64,000 nt of DNA from Rhizopus arrhizus (lineage: Eukaryota > Mucoromycota > Mucoromycetes > Mucorales > Rhizopodaceae), in assembly GCA_024220505.1 (NCBI GenBank), contig JAKZZE010000030.1, positions 310,001 through 374,000 of the forward strand, read 5' to 3'. Below the pieces are notes generated by a model. That model had not been told where the DNA came from and searched no databases. It was given only the letters and a program-made list of their open reading frames with translations. A program made the position numbers and the translations under genes. Below are positions 9,982-21,302 of this stretch, one piece after another. Position 1 is the stretch's first letter; each line of letters starts with the position of its first letter.

Positions 9982-10053
9982 TCCTCAATGGTCCAGTGGC
10001 TAGGATCTGTCGCTTTCACCGACATGGCCGGGGTTCGATTCCCCGTTGGGGAA
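9982..10053 (+). tRNA. tRNA-Glu (anticodon TTC), intronless
   Basis: The 72-nt cloverleaf fits all arms. The acceptor stem TCCTCAA pairs with TTGGGGA (one T-G wobble) and the discriminator is A. The anticodon stem TGTCG/CGACA encloses the loop CTTTCAC with anticodon TTC. The T stem CGGGG/CCCCG encloses TTCGATT. The internal B-box GGTTCGATTCC is intact, and a T-run beginning at 10055 gives a polymerase III terminator. It decodes GAA glutamate codons. Confidence 0.95.
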
Positions 10054-10179
10054 ATTTTTTCATATTCTTTCGGTTAATATATTATCCGTATCTTCAGTAC
10101 TTTAAATGGGCAAAACGTTTTCCACTTCTATCGACATTAATACTGTTGTGACGCAGTTGGTGTAACTTTTGCGGAAGAA

Positions 10180-10248
10180 GGGACTCAGTCCTAGGAGGGA
10201 CTCAGTCGTAGGAGGGACCTCAGTCCTAGGAGGGACATCAGTCCCTGA
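10180..10248. repeat. Minisatellite, four 17-18 bp units
   Basis: There are four head-to-tail units of GGGACTCAGTCCTAGGA type, at 10180-10196, 10197-10213, 10214-10231 and 10232-10248. Each differs by one to a few bases. It lies 130 bases after the tRNA. Confidence 0.8.
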
Positions 10249-10299
10249 AGATAAACAAAAAAAGTTCAAAAATAGAAAAACACAAAAAAAACACAACCC

Positions 10300-13090
10300 T
10301 ATAAATATCCCTTTATCCTTTCACTTTTGAAAGACTTACTTACTTTTCGATATATACTTACTTTTGATATAACTTACTTTTCACTTTTGACATATTTTAC
10401 TTTAACATAAAATAAAAAGAATATCTTCAAGGATCTACATTTAAAATCTTTCTGATCCCCTACATATACATCAAGTCAAGTCCTTTGAAGTCAAATTATC
10501 TTCATCGTATCAATCTTATATTCTCTTATCAAGAAAACTCTTATTACTTTTTACTGTTTGATCTACAATACAAGATCTGGTGGTCACTTACTACAAGCAA
10601 ACCAAATTTATCAACATAAAAACAAGCTTTTGATCTCAAATTCTTTTACACTTCAAAGAAAAGTCAAATTATTTCTAAACTCTTAAGGCCATTTAAACGA
10701 AACAATACCTATCACAAGAAAAATTACACTGTAGCTACAATAGCTATGATTGTGAAGAAATGAACTCCGAAACTTCCTACAAGCTTTAACTTTTGACATT
10801 TTGTAAATCATTTTACAAACTGTCAATATTTTACCTACTTGACAAATTTTTAATCTTTTGTTATTTTTTTTACCTTTTGATATATTTTTTACATTTTATA
10901 AAAATTGAACCTTATATTTTTACTTATAAAAAGCCTAGCTTTTTATTCTTTTGACTGAACTTCTCTTCACTTATCTTAACTTCACTACTACTCTTTGTGA
11001 TATTTTTTTATAAATAACCAATAAATCAAGAATACTTTATCCATCAAAAACCTCTCTGATTACTTCTATATAAAGAACAAGACAAGTCCCTTGTAGCCAA
11101 TTAGCTTCATTTTAAACATTTTCAAAACTCTTATGAAGTTGCCTTATTACGAACAAGTCTGATCTACTTTATAAGTTCTAGTGGTCACTTAAAGCAAATT
11201 ATCTTTAAAACCGTATATCGAAATTTTATATCTCAAACTCGTTATCAATTAAAAAACTATCAACCCACTAAGGCCCAAGAGAGTTACATTACTTTTACTT
11301 TACATAACAAGCAGAAGCCCCTTGAAGCAAATACATTTTATTTTAATCTCTTTTTATTTTAATTTATTCACATTAGTTTGATATACTCAACAAGATCTGG
11401 TGGCAACTTATTATAAGCGAGCTTATATTCAACCTATTAGTGTTTTGGGAACCAAAACTTATTTGAACTTTTAATAATATCAAAAATATTCTAAAACAAA
11501 TCTACTTAACAATATAAAAAACCTACAAAGTTCGCTTTTACAATATCAAGTGTCTTTCTTCTACTTGTCAGTGAACCAAATCATGATTGTACTTCGCAAA
11601 AATTGCTAGTTACAGCAAAGAAAATAAATAAATGATAAAGCCCTTGTTATTTTTAAAAGTATCGGTCCTTTTTTTATTCTTATACAACGCAGGGAGCAAA
11701 TTTTGTAACGTGCTAGGCGAATGATTATTTGGATCAATCTTTTTGAACGATTTGAAAGTTGATATCATCGATCAAACCGAAGTAAACAGTATGGATACTG
11801 AAGGTTTATTTCTCATAGTTTAAAAACTCGTTGCTAATCTTTACTCTTTTAACTTGCCAAATAAGTCTGCTTATGTTGAAATAAGTTTGTATTTAATATA
11901 ACAAGGTTTGGTAATCGTTTTTATTAAACAAACTTAATTGTCTCTTCTATTTCTAATTTTTATTGTATAAATTTTACTTAAAATAATTAAGGTCTCATAG
12001 TTCTATAAAAACCCTAAACTACAATACAGATGCTCAACCAAGCTTTAGTAATTATTGTAAGCTCTTAAAGAAAAAAAACTAATGATTCAAAAAGTCATTT
12101 GTACATAAACATCTCTTCTAACTCTTAATAAAGTATCCTTTTCGTATATTTTAGCATTTATTTAATTATAGACAGAAAAAACTTATAATTGAAAATTGAA
12201 GTGGTTTTTCCTGCTTGTAGCGATTCGACTTCAATATAGTGTAATGTTCTAAAATAGATAGATCCTCCTTTTCTAACTGTATGTATAAATCAATATAGAA
12301 CTCTTGATGCATATTCCAATTTTTGGCATTCATAGGATTTTGTAATTTGTAAGGTAGATAACTTGAGATGGGCGATATTTGATATTTTTTGGTGTATGAT
12401 AAAGGATAATGAAGCTAAATAAGCGAAAAAAGATAGCCATGTATATGGTTCAAGTATTAAATGATTCACAGAGGACGTTTTCATACCAAGTAGTAAACCA
12501 TTACTCGTAATATTTAATCGAATGAGAGACTTAATCGTTCATGTCTTTCCTTACAAAACCTTATATCTTTTTACCTTATACGCTACATGATGTATTTCAT
12601 TTCTTGAGAAGAATGATGATCCGTTAATTTAAAAGGGTTGAAAGTCTGATATGATTACATCGCACCTAAATATTCTTGATGCAGAACACCAATAAGTTGG
12701 GTTGCTATTTGTTCAATAGTTGATTACGATGCGACCAGGTACACCAGAGCATTTGTTGTCATCTTACCTACAAACAACTTTGACTAGCCCAGTAGTCCAA
12801 TCAAATTAAAAAAAAAAAAAAGTTGGGAAGGCTAATTATGTTGTTCTTACAGCGTGGGATCAAATATCAGGTCATACTTTTGATATGTTAAAATAGAGAT
12901 TGATATTTGCTCATCATAAATTTATAGCTGAATGACAAAAATAAACTTGCTAAAGATTTTCTAATAAACTTAATGTCTCTACATCAATTTCACATGCTTC
13001 ATTACAGCAATAAAAAAGCTGGCCATTGTATTGGATACTTGACTTGATTTTATGCGAATATAAAATATATCATAAAAAAGTCAGATTCAC
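10300..13090. other. 2.8-kb AT-rich gene-free tract
   Basis: No convincing reading frame on either strand; the short open frames here look random. The first 1.2 kb contains diverged repeats, listed separately. The rest (11.5-13.1 kb) shows nothing I can interpret beyond short A- and T-runs. Confidence 0.5.
10470..11440. repeat. Three diverged copies of a 130-220 bp AT-rich repeat
   Basis: Copies begin near 10473, 11084 and 11308. Each has the same ordered landmarks: an AAGTCCCTTGAAGC-like block, a TTTGATCTAC-like block about 80 bases later (10557, 11158, 11377), then within 10 bases AAGATCTGGTGG followed by a CACTTA-like word (10573, 11174, 11393). The first two copies also share an ending CT(C)TAAGGCC. 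Identity is roughly 60 per cent by eye, so the copies are old. They carry no open frame. Confidence 0.55.
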
Positions 13091-13099
13091 ATTTACTTT

Positions 13100-13549
13100 A
13101 TTATCATTAAGAGCATCAATTATAAGCACTACAAGATTAATTTCTTGTATCAATAGAAGCAGGAATATATTTATCTCGGGTGTTCTTCTTAATTGTTAAT
13201 AATACATCATACTTACTTAGTTTTACATTATTTGAAGACAATAGTCAATCAAACGTATTATTAACCTTCACATGAGCACTGTAATCCATTACTTGATAGT
13301 ATTTACCATTGGATGGTATAAACTTGAGTTTACCGTAATTAAGATATCACTTATTATTTCATACTTGATAAACGTTTTGACCTTTTCCAAATCATCAGCA
13401 TGTTGTTTTTTAAGATTCTTTGATACTTCCAAGGGATTATTTGAGTTGATAGACACCAGAATAACATCCTTTAAGCTTTTGAAGCCTTTAGTATTCAGAT
13501 TTGAGATATCTTCAATAGATTTCAGATTTCTATGAATATACCCTGGCAA
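13100..13549 (-). pseudogene. Possible decayed minus-strand gene, unrecognised
   Basis: An 86-codon minus-strand open frame (13549-13289) reads like a hydrophilic protein (KSIEDISNLNTKGFKSLKDV..., KKQHADDLEKVKTFIKYEI). After a frameshift the sense continues as YSAHVKVNNTFD and LSKYDVLLTIKKNTRDKYI down to about 13110. I do not recognise the family. The opposite-strand frame of similar length is hydrophobic and looks like a shadow. Confidence 0.3.
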
Positions 13550-13674
13550 TTTTTTTTTTCATATTTGGTAATATTTGTCATTCAAAAAAATGATACCGGA
13601 ATTTAATTGTTCCTTAGGTAAAATATAAAGAGGAAAAGTTTGCGTTTCTTTTTTTTTCCCAAGGAATATTAAAA

Positions 13675-13856
13675 ATGTGTATGAGAACAACTTGTAACGA
13701 ATGTGGCAAATACACCTGGGTTGGTAAGTTGAAAGCATCCTCGCCTACTATTATCTTTTTTTTTTTTTGTTAACTGTGCATATAGGCTGCGGTAAACATA
13801 TTGAGCAAGCTTTAGCTGGTTTAAAAGATGAAGAGATCTGCAAGTGCAAGAAATAA
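13675..13856 (+). CDS. Small conserved cysteine-rich protein, 40 aa
   Basis: Two exons (13675-13723 and 13786-13856) with a 62-nt GTAAGT...TATAG intron give MCMRTTCNECGKYTWVGCGK and then HIEQALAGLKDEEICKCKK. Five cysteines and the phrase TC..CGK.TW.GCG.H...AL match a tiny family of fungal and bacterial hypothetical proteins that I recall with this signature. The CxxC and CxC pairs suggest metal binding. It is convergent with prohibitin, 113 bases between stops. The function is unknown. The match rests on the conserved cysteine spacing and on an intron that joins it perfectly. Confidence 0.75.
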
Positions 13857-13969
13857 TAGATCCCTTTTGTGACGAAATAATACACTCTTTGCAAAGCACC
13901 AATAATAAACAATAAAGCCCCTCTTCTTTGTTTTTAACATTGTCATCTCTTTTTATTATACACATGTTT

Positions 13970-14920
13970 TTATGCCTTGACGCCAAGAAGCACATTGTTA
14001 CCATTGCCATTACTAGGCAAGTAGGTAACATTGGATGCTTGAGAGAGGGTTTGAGCAATTTCCTTACTGGCTTCAATTCTACGGAAAGCAATAAATCCAT
14101 CACCTGCTTTTGACAATGCTGTAGAAATCATTTCAGCAGCTTCTGAGTCACCTTCGGCACGAATAATGGCTGCTTGCTTTTCTTGTTCTGCACGTTCAAC
14201 AATGAATTTAGCACGTTCAGCTTCTTGTTGAGCAATTTGTTTTTGTTCAACAGCATTAGTGAATTCTCTACCAAATGTCATGTGTGTCTAATAATTTTTT
14301 TTAGTTCCTTTCTCCCTCCTTTCTTAAACTTCCTTTATATCTTACAATAGAAACATCTTCCAAAGCCAAGTTGAAATCTCTTGCACGCTTATATAATTCT
14401 TCACGAATCTTTGCAGAAACAACTTCACGTTGAGTAATCAATTCAGAAGCATCAAATTGAGCAACAATAGATTTCAAAACTTCATTACCAATTGAGGGTA
14501 ATACTCTTTCATCATAGTCAAGACCCAAGTTTTGATAAATTAAAGGCAAGTTTTTAATTTCAGGACGGTGCAAGACACGAAGAGTCAAAGAGACCATTTG
14601 CATATCCTTAGAACCAGTAGTAGTAGAGATATTACGAGGTCTAGTACGAACGTCAAACAAGACAGCACGTTGAAGCCAAGGTACTAAAAAGTGAGTACCT
14701 TCTCCAACGGCAACAGACTTAACACCTTGAATACGATCGAAAATGACGGCTCTGTAACCACCCTGGACTATATGCAAGATCGGTTGTAAGTTTTTTTTCT
14801 TTTCCGTATAAAATGGCGAGCGATTTAAAAATTACCATCATACATGGCAGCTTGTGCGCCACCAACAGCAAGACCAACAGGGATAGCCCATTTAGCAATA
14901 GTTCCAAGCACAGCAGACAT
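13970..14920 (-). CDS. phb1: Prohibitin-1, mitochondrial inner-membrane ring subunit
   Basis: Three exons (14920-14836, 14767-14346, 14287-13970) sum to 825 nt, 274 residues, the normal length for PHB1. The N-terminus [20 protein letters not shown] is the membrane anchor. It is followed by [15 protein letters not shown], the band-7/SPFH domain, [15 protein letters not shown] across intron 2, and the coiled-coil [15 protein letters not shown], ending in a short tail. With PHB2 it builds the ring complex that holds inner-membrane proteins and m-AAA protease. No breaks. The gene stands alone with its promoter in the T-rich region above 14920. Confidence 0.97.
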
Positions 14921-15673
14921 TCTTTTTGAATAAAGAGTAAAAAAAAAATTGTCGGGGCACAAGGGCAGAAGAAGAAAAAAAAAAGCCTCAACGGCCAATT
15001 AAAATCTTGCCTTCTCAGTTCAAGATGAAAATGAAGTCAATTCGGTTTTTACATATGCTGGCTTCGATAAAAGGTAAATAGCTGGTTGCTGCTATATTGA
15101 TACTGGTTTTTTTTAGCTATTAATAAGTATTCCTGTTGATTCTTGTAGATTATGGGCCCTATTAATTTTAAAGATAGCCTATGATGAAACCCAACCTCAG
15201 TTAATACCAAAAAGACCAAGGAACTATGAGGATGGCCTCTTTTATTATATAATAAAGAAAAAATATTTTATTCTGAAAAAGCTGTTTTATATTGAATTTT
15301 TTTTGTATATTCTTCTATAGTCTTTTCTTTACTTATAGAGGCAATGTATTTATGTATTACTTTGTAGATACGAGTATTGGTTGAAAGTGCACATAAATTA
15401 AGTGTTTTGTTATATGTATTAAGATCTCAAGTGCGAGAATTATCCTTACTTGATTTAATTCATGTCTATTGATACTTTCTATTACTGTGTCAGGAGCAAT
15501 TGTAATTAAATGAAAACGTGCTATTACCCAAAACATCTAAACCAGCATATTTGTTCTCTTTCTGTTTGTGATCATACATTAAAGTTTAATGATGATTCTT
15601 CTCCCTAAAGATAGAGAATTTGCGATTGTTGTAAAAGATGTGTATTTATAGAAATTGCTATCAGTTTGCTCGT

Positions 15674-15714
<41 letters not shown>

Positions 15715-16686
15715 CATGAAAGTCGTATAATAGTAATTTATCGCCCCTCAATGAATATTATTTTACATGATACTCTTAGAAATAAATCTACCTCTGCCTT
15801 AGAAAAGTTAAGCAAATATTCTCAAATTACAGCTTAAAAACTCGTGTAGGCAGCATGTAAAAAGCAGGTTTTACTCTAATAATTAAATAAAGCTAAAAAA
15901 GCTCCCTGATATGTGTGCCAATTAAAAAAATAATCTCTGGCTTATTTCTTTGCGTTATTGTACAAGCCAAAAGGTAATTTAGTGAGCCATTGAAGTATAG
16001 AGAGGATACGATAATTGACTCCTTATTGAATCTTTAGGTTTTTATTTTATCTTTACTTTACAGAGAAAAGGCAGTACTGTAGCGATCTATATTTGTCATG
16101 TCTGCTTTGTATTACGAACTATTGTAGTATATTATAGAGAAAAAGGCTTTATTATTGCATAATAACGTATGAAAGAAATTTATATTGTTTTATTCCTTCT
16201 CAGTTATCAAAGATTCATATGCTTTTAATTTATTCTGGGCTAAGTTGAAAATAGATTGGGCAGTACCTTTTTTTATCGTAACTGCATTGTTTCTATTTGA
16301 AAAGTAAGATAAACTGTAAAATCTGAAATATCGAGAGGTAATACATGTATAATCAAAATTTGATACAGAATAACAATGAATCAAACCTTCTTATAGATAA
16401 AACCAAATTGCTACCCAACGAAAGAATATATATATGTAAAACATACAGCACAAATTGGGATAACGATTCGTATGGGTATTTTGTGTAGTAGAGCTTTTAC
16501 GTTTTCCTTAAGTTGAAAGTTAAATGGCGAACGGTCTATATTGTTTAATCTATGGATTGAAAATGCTATTTAAGCAATGGTTTTTGAATTTTTTTCAACC
16601 ATTATTCCAAAAACCTTTTCTTTTTCTCTTTTTTAATAATATAACTCTCACTAATGTTCTCTTGCTGTTTTAGCATTTTTTTGCAG
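14921..16686. other. 1.8-kb intergenic, AT-rich
   Basis: No supported gene. It contains a 32-base T-run at 15678-15709. A tiny ATG frame with a plausible intron near 15024 (MKMKSIRFLHMLASIK) is too short to call. No signal-peptide exon for the protease relic could be found here. Confidence 0.4.
15678..15709. repeat. Poly(dT) tract, 32 bases
   Basis: An uninterrupted run of T. Not adjacent to a called gene. Confidence 0.9.
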
Positions 16687-17885
16687 AAGCTGCTCCTAAC
16701 AATAAGAACGCCAACAGTCTTTTGGCAAAGAACAAAGACTATAAGCCTAATGCCAAGAACGCCATTCAAAAGGCTCTGGCAAAGTACCACAGACACCGTT
16801 TTGCTTCTTCCTTTTTCAACCCAACTTCTGGTAACGGTATTGGCTATGCCCCTATAATTGATTACTACAATGATATCGAGTAATGAGGTCACTGTGGGTA
16901 CACCTGGTGTGACTCTCAAGCTTGACTTTGATATCAGTTTCTCTGACTTGTGGTCTGGTAAGTTTATGATGATACGTGCAATCGTTTTCTATTTGCCTGA
17001 TCCCGTTTAAGCCTCTTCTTTATGTACCAACTGTGGTTCTTCTCAACCAAGTATAACCCCAATCAATCCAGAACCTCTGCCAAGGACAGTCGGGCGTGGT
17101 CCATCTCCTATGATGATGGCTCCAGTACCAGTGGTATCTTGGGTACAGATACCGTCGTCTTAGGTGGCCTTACCATCCAACGTCAAACAATCGAGCTAGC
17201 CAGACGTGAAGCCAGCATTTTCCAAAACGGTTCCTTGGATGGTCTCCTCGGCCTTAGCTTTAATTTCATCACGACTGTCAGAGGCGTCAAGGCCCTGGTG
17301 GATAACTTGATCAATCAAGTCTTGATCAGTAACCCTGTCTTTGATGTTTATCTCGGCAAGGAAAGCAACGGTGATGGAGACGAATATATCTTTGGTGACT
17401 ATAAATCTAGCAAGTTCAAGGGCTTCTTGACCGCTATCCCTGTTGACAACTCCAATGGCTGGTATGGTGTCATTATCTGTAGTGCCTCCATTGATCGCTC
17501 TCATATCGCCAGTTCGTTTGATGCCACACTTGACACCAGTACCTCTCTCTTGGTCCTCCCTAACGATGTCGCCCGCTCTGTTGCCTCTGCCTATGGTGCT
17601 AGAGATAACTATGATGGTACTTTCTCCATCAGTTGTGACACCTCTCGCTTCCAGCCTCTTGTGTTCATCATTGGTTCCTCTACCTTTGAGGTCCCTGCTG
17701 ACTCCCTTGTCTATGAACAAGATGGTTACTCTGGTGTTACTAGCTTCAGTTATGGTGACTATGATTTTGCTACATTTGATGATATTTTGAAGAGCAGCTA
17801 TATTGTCTTTAACCTTGTAACTTCTTTAAATGTTTTGTTGGATGAATGGCTTATAACAGAAAAATATGGATGTGTTTCGTATTAA
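16687..17885 (+). pseudogene. Rhizopuspepsin-like aspartic protease, dead
   Basis: The propeptide (KNKDYKPNAKNAIQK, KYHRHRFASS) and most of the mature enzyme are recognisable. The signal-peptide exon is missing. TAA TGA at 16881-16886 and a short deletion break the frame before VTVGTPGVTLKLDFD. An intron (16958-17011) is still in place. A one-base loss at about 17046 shifts the frame again, and then 287 codons stay open. The catalytic triplet 1 (family consensus DTG) now reads D-I-S at 16930, and triplet 2 reads D-T-S at 17532-17540. The flap glycine is Asp (SYDDGSS). Glycines elsewhere became Asp, Asn or Ser, all G-to-A changes. The C-terminus after SSYIVFN diverges. It would have been a secreted acid protease. 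Confidence 0.85.
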
Positions 17886-18529
17886 TACATCGTGTGACAA
17901 AATTTGCTTTGCCTTCTACTTAACCAAGGAGCAAACGTGTCCTTATATATACATAATTTGAACTGTATATATCAATTAGCATGATATCAAAGCCAAAGAT
18001 TTCTTAAACTTTTGTTAAGCTTAACATCTAACTCGCAGATTGTTGCCTTAAAAATTGATTCAAGTATAAATACATTAGATTAACCTCTCGGTTTACACAC
18101 TTTAATTTTCAAGCTGAGGAGAAGATCAATTTTTTCTGGCGTTGTGTCAATTAAAGTCATTGTGATTTTTCTTTTAATAAAGATAAAAATGAATTAGATC
18201 CATCTTTTTATTTCTAGATGTAAAAAGATAGATAAAGATTCTCTTTGTTATGTCATTTTAGAATCCTAGTTTTCATGTGCCTGTGTAACAAACAATGTGA
18301 TTCTATTGTGAGTTTCACAAGTTAGAGTTTCCATCATCAAACCCCTTTAAATTAAGGCATGTACTTTTATGGTAAAAACATTAAAAAAAAAAGCTTGATC
18401 ATCTATCATAGTCTGGAGTGACTTTTTTTCTAGATCGAATATATTGAACAAAAACTTTCAAAGTTTTTTATTATTTCTATTTACAAACAATAATAATAAT
18501 AACCAGCATTATTACTCATTCGGATATAT
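17886..18529. other. Intergenic, no gene seen
   Basis: 640 bases of AT-rich DNA between the protease relic and the 3' end of the small minus-strand gene. Nothing notable. Confidence 0.4.
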
Positions 18530-18903
18530 TTAGACCTTTGTCAATGGTTGAATACGTCGATGTTCATACATAGGTGGTTTAATCAATGACGGCGATTTGT
18601 TTTGATAGGTTGGTGAAGGATAAGTAATCTCGGACTATACTCATCAAAATGAATATCAACAAACAAAGAAAGTATTGCTAATTTTTTACCTTTTCTTTTA
18701 AAACAGTTTCTTTGTGGGGAGATACATGAATGAAATGTGTGCCTTGGCCTTTGGATACACGTTGAGCGACACCATTCGCATCCAATACAACTTCATAAAT
18801 AGTTTCCTATCAATTCATTTGCATCAGTATAGAGAACATATAAATCGCTTGTAGAACAAATTACCTTTTCAAAGAAAGAACAATTAGACATGCAACAACC
18901 CAT
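18530..18903 (-). CDS. Small putatively lipidated protein, 86 aa, three exons
   Basis: Exons 18903-18865, 18806-18690 and 18634-18530 are joined by 58-nt and 55-nt introns with canonical ends and sum to 261 nt. The product begins MGCCMSNCSFFEK. Gly2 is a candidate N-myristoylation site and Cys3, Cys4 and Cys8 are palmitoylation candidates, the usual way to tether a small protein to membranes. The rest is hydrophilic: TIYEVVLDANGVAQRVS, VSPHKETVLKEK, then a proline-rich end IKPPMYEHRRIQPLTKV. I do not recognise the family. Each exon is too short to stand out alone; the support is consistent phase through two good introns. Confidence 0.65.
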
Positions 18904-19725
18904 AACTTAATTGCTAATAAAGAAAAAGGGTGAAAAAGAAAAAGAAGGAGAACACTTTATATAGAAAATACTAAAAGCGCAAGTCTCATCTTATTATCTC
19001 GGTAACCCGGATCACATTATTTGGAACAAGTGTAACACTTTACTTGAGCGTGTATGTGTCCCTTAAATTTGTCAGTTTATAGGTTGACTCTTTTATACGA
19101 GTTGTATATGTAAAGTGATGTATTGTCTTAGATGAGATTTCAATTTCTTTAATAAATATTATTGGAAAAGACTTTTTATAAAATGCAAACTCAAAAGAGA
19201 GGCGTAAGGCGTTCAAAAAAAGTAATTAAAAACTGTGCAATGTTCAAAACTATCGTTGTGTTCCGTTATCGGGCTATTTCTTAATTCAATCCGAGTAACA
19301 CAAAAAGAAAATTTCCCTTTTGAACCATCATTGGGAGCATAGGCCCCTCAACTTACACCAAGAAGAGACTCACTCATCATTTGCTCGAACCTTTCTGTGC
19401 TACCCGCCAAAAAAGAAAGTAAAAGAGGGAAGGGTGTGTGTATAGAAATACGCATGTAAATCATTATACTCGCGTGTTTCCATAGAGTGATACAAAATTG
19501 AGTGGTTGCGTCTTAATTAAAAGGAGATTGCCATAAATGTTAAAGTAATTTACAAGTTGGAAAAAAAAAAGATTCTAAATTAAAAAGGATTGCTTCTCAC
19601 TTATTCTTCTCGGTCTGTTATTTATTAATTTTGTGCTTCCTTCCTTTTTTTTTTGATAAAAGTCTTTTTTCTACATGATGAACATTGTAAGGGATCAAAG
19701 TTTAAAAAATAAAAGGCATCAATGT
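18904..19725. other. Intergenic, promoter side of the small gene and 3' side of the SMARCD gene
   Basis: 820 bases with scattered A- and T-runs and no gene. Nothing else notable. Confidence 0.4.
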
Positions 19726-21256
19726 TTATTGTTTTGTTGATTGGGTTGCTAATAATTCTTGCATTCTCTGCTGCGTCTATAATAAAGTGTAAGTTCTTCC
19801 TAAGCACTGATAATGTCTATTTATTACCTTTGCTGTTAAATAGTGAAAAACTGCTTCTTTCACCCAAGGTTGTTTATAAAACTCAGTTTGACGTACATCT
19901 TCTAAATTAACCTTTGTTTCTCCAAGTACAGCCTTTGATAAGCAACATGAGCTCATGTACAATTACTATCATGATATAATTACCTCTATATCTCTTGCTT
20001 GACTATTGATCCATTTATTTATAAATTCAATTGGATGCATAGAAAACTGCATCAAGAAGTCTCGTTTCATCTTTGAATTATTAATACTCTGCACACATTG
20101 AACCACTTTATCATCCAAAGCCAAGATATCCTTTTGTACTTGAGATGCAGACACAACATTCATCATCTTTTGTTTCAAGACACTATCCAACTCCACATCC
20201 ACATCGTATGCCTTGGGTGATGCATGAAATCGCTTATCGACACGGATGGTATATTCCAGCTGAATAGGATCCGGCTGCGTCACATATCGATTGATCACGT
20301 CTGGAATCTGAGAGAACTGAAGTTTTTCGACACCAAATAGGGATAGCATTTTTTTATCACAGTGAATGATTCTCTTGTCGTGTGGATCCTGACAGTGATG
20401 TTCCTTGATATAGCCCCACAATTCAGTCACGATCTGAGGCTTGGTGGCCAATCGAAGGCCTGTGAGTTCGGAGAGGCCAGTGGCCAGCTTATACTTTTGA
20501 GGCGTGTAGTCGGGGACAAGGATGATACGAGCATGCACGTCCTTGTCTCCCTTTCGCTTGACTTCAATTCCGTCGCTTTCTGTGCTTGAAGCTTGTTTAC
20601 GCCACTCAATCAATTCTCCATTATCTAATTCAATCAAGATGGATTTGAAAAAAGAAGTGAATTTTTGTACAGGCTGTGCTTTCTTGGTTGGAATTAATGG
20701 CTATTATTAAAGTAAGTAATGGTTTCGCGATTCTTTATGTTATCTTTTTTTATTTACATCCAAAAGTCTTCCTTCTATTTTCAAAGTCCAAGAAGGCTCA
20801 TTTTCACTATTGATTTCAAACATATGTCCTTCTTCCTCTTCTTCCTCTTCTTGCTCTTCTTCGTGTGGTTGATCAGCTGCTGAATTGGATATAAAAATGC
20901 GCATCGTCCTTTTCACTTTGGTTGGTTTACCAAGTGCTTCTTGAATCTCTAAACGTTTTTTCATAATGGCCGAATCCATATTTCTTTCAAACTGACATAG
21001 CTCTTCATATAATTTGGACTCTGGGACATAAGCTTCAATCTATAACTTACATTAGAAATTGTTATTGACAATTAATTCCAATATGAACCTTTGGGGGTAT
21101 ATTACGATCTACAGGACGCTTTTTCCTAATTTACAAGTTTGTTATTTGTTTTCTTTTTTCATTTTCATTTTCTTACTTGATGTGATTGTCTATAGAGTCG
21201 TTTTCTGTTCTTTTTCTATATTGAATACTTTGGGTGTTTAAATTAGAACGTTGCAT
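19726..21256 (-). CDS. SWI/SNF-RSC chromatin remodelling subunit, SMARCD/Swp73/Rs​c6 type
   Basis: Six exons (21256-21177, 21125-21089, 21039-20758, 20700-19984, 19932-19828, 19776-19726) give 1272 nt, 423 residues. Order: basic N-terminus with RPVDRNIPPKIEAYVPESK, then FERNMDSAIMKKRLEIQEAL and KRTMRIFISNSA. An acidic insert (about ten Glu) comes next, then TSFFKSILIELDNGELIEWR, the SWIB domain at about residues 202-279 (LTGLRLATKPQIVTELWGYI), and the conserved tail QSINNSKMKRDFL...EFINKWINSQARD and EFYKQPWVKEAV. This is a core, non-catalytic subunit of nucleosome remodelers in the nucleus. Start chosen as the first ATG in frame with the family block. The gap to the upstream Yip1 stop is only 46 bases. 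Sequence cannot tell the SWI/SNF from the RSC paralogue. Confidence 0.93.
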
Positions 21257-21302
21257 TTTATAAAGAAAAAAAAAAAATGAGAAAAAATTATTTTTTTATT
21301 GT

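Noticed and set aside
15024..15170. Micro-ORF with a possible mitochondrial presequence (MKMKSIRFLHMLASIK)
   Set aside because: About 20 residues, ambiguous splice choices and no recognisable family.
17196..17720. 174-codon open frame antisense to the protease relic
   Set aside because: It mirrors the conserved pepsin codons; no independent homology or intron logic.
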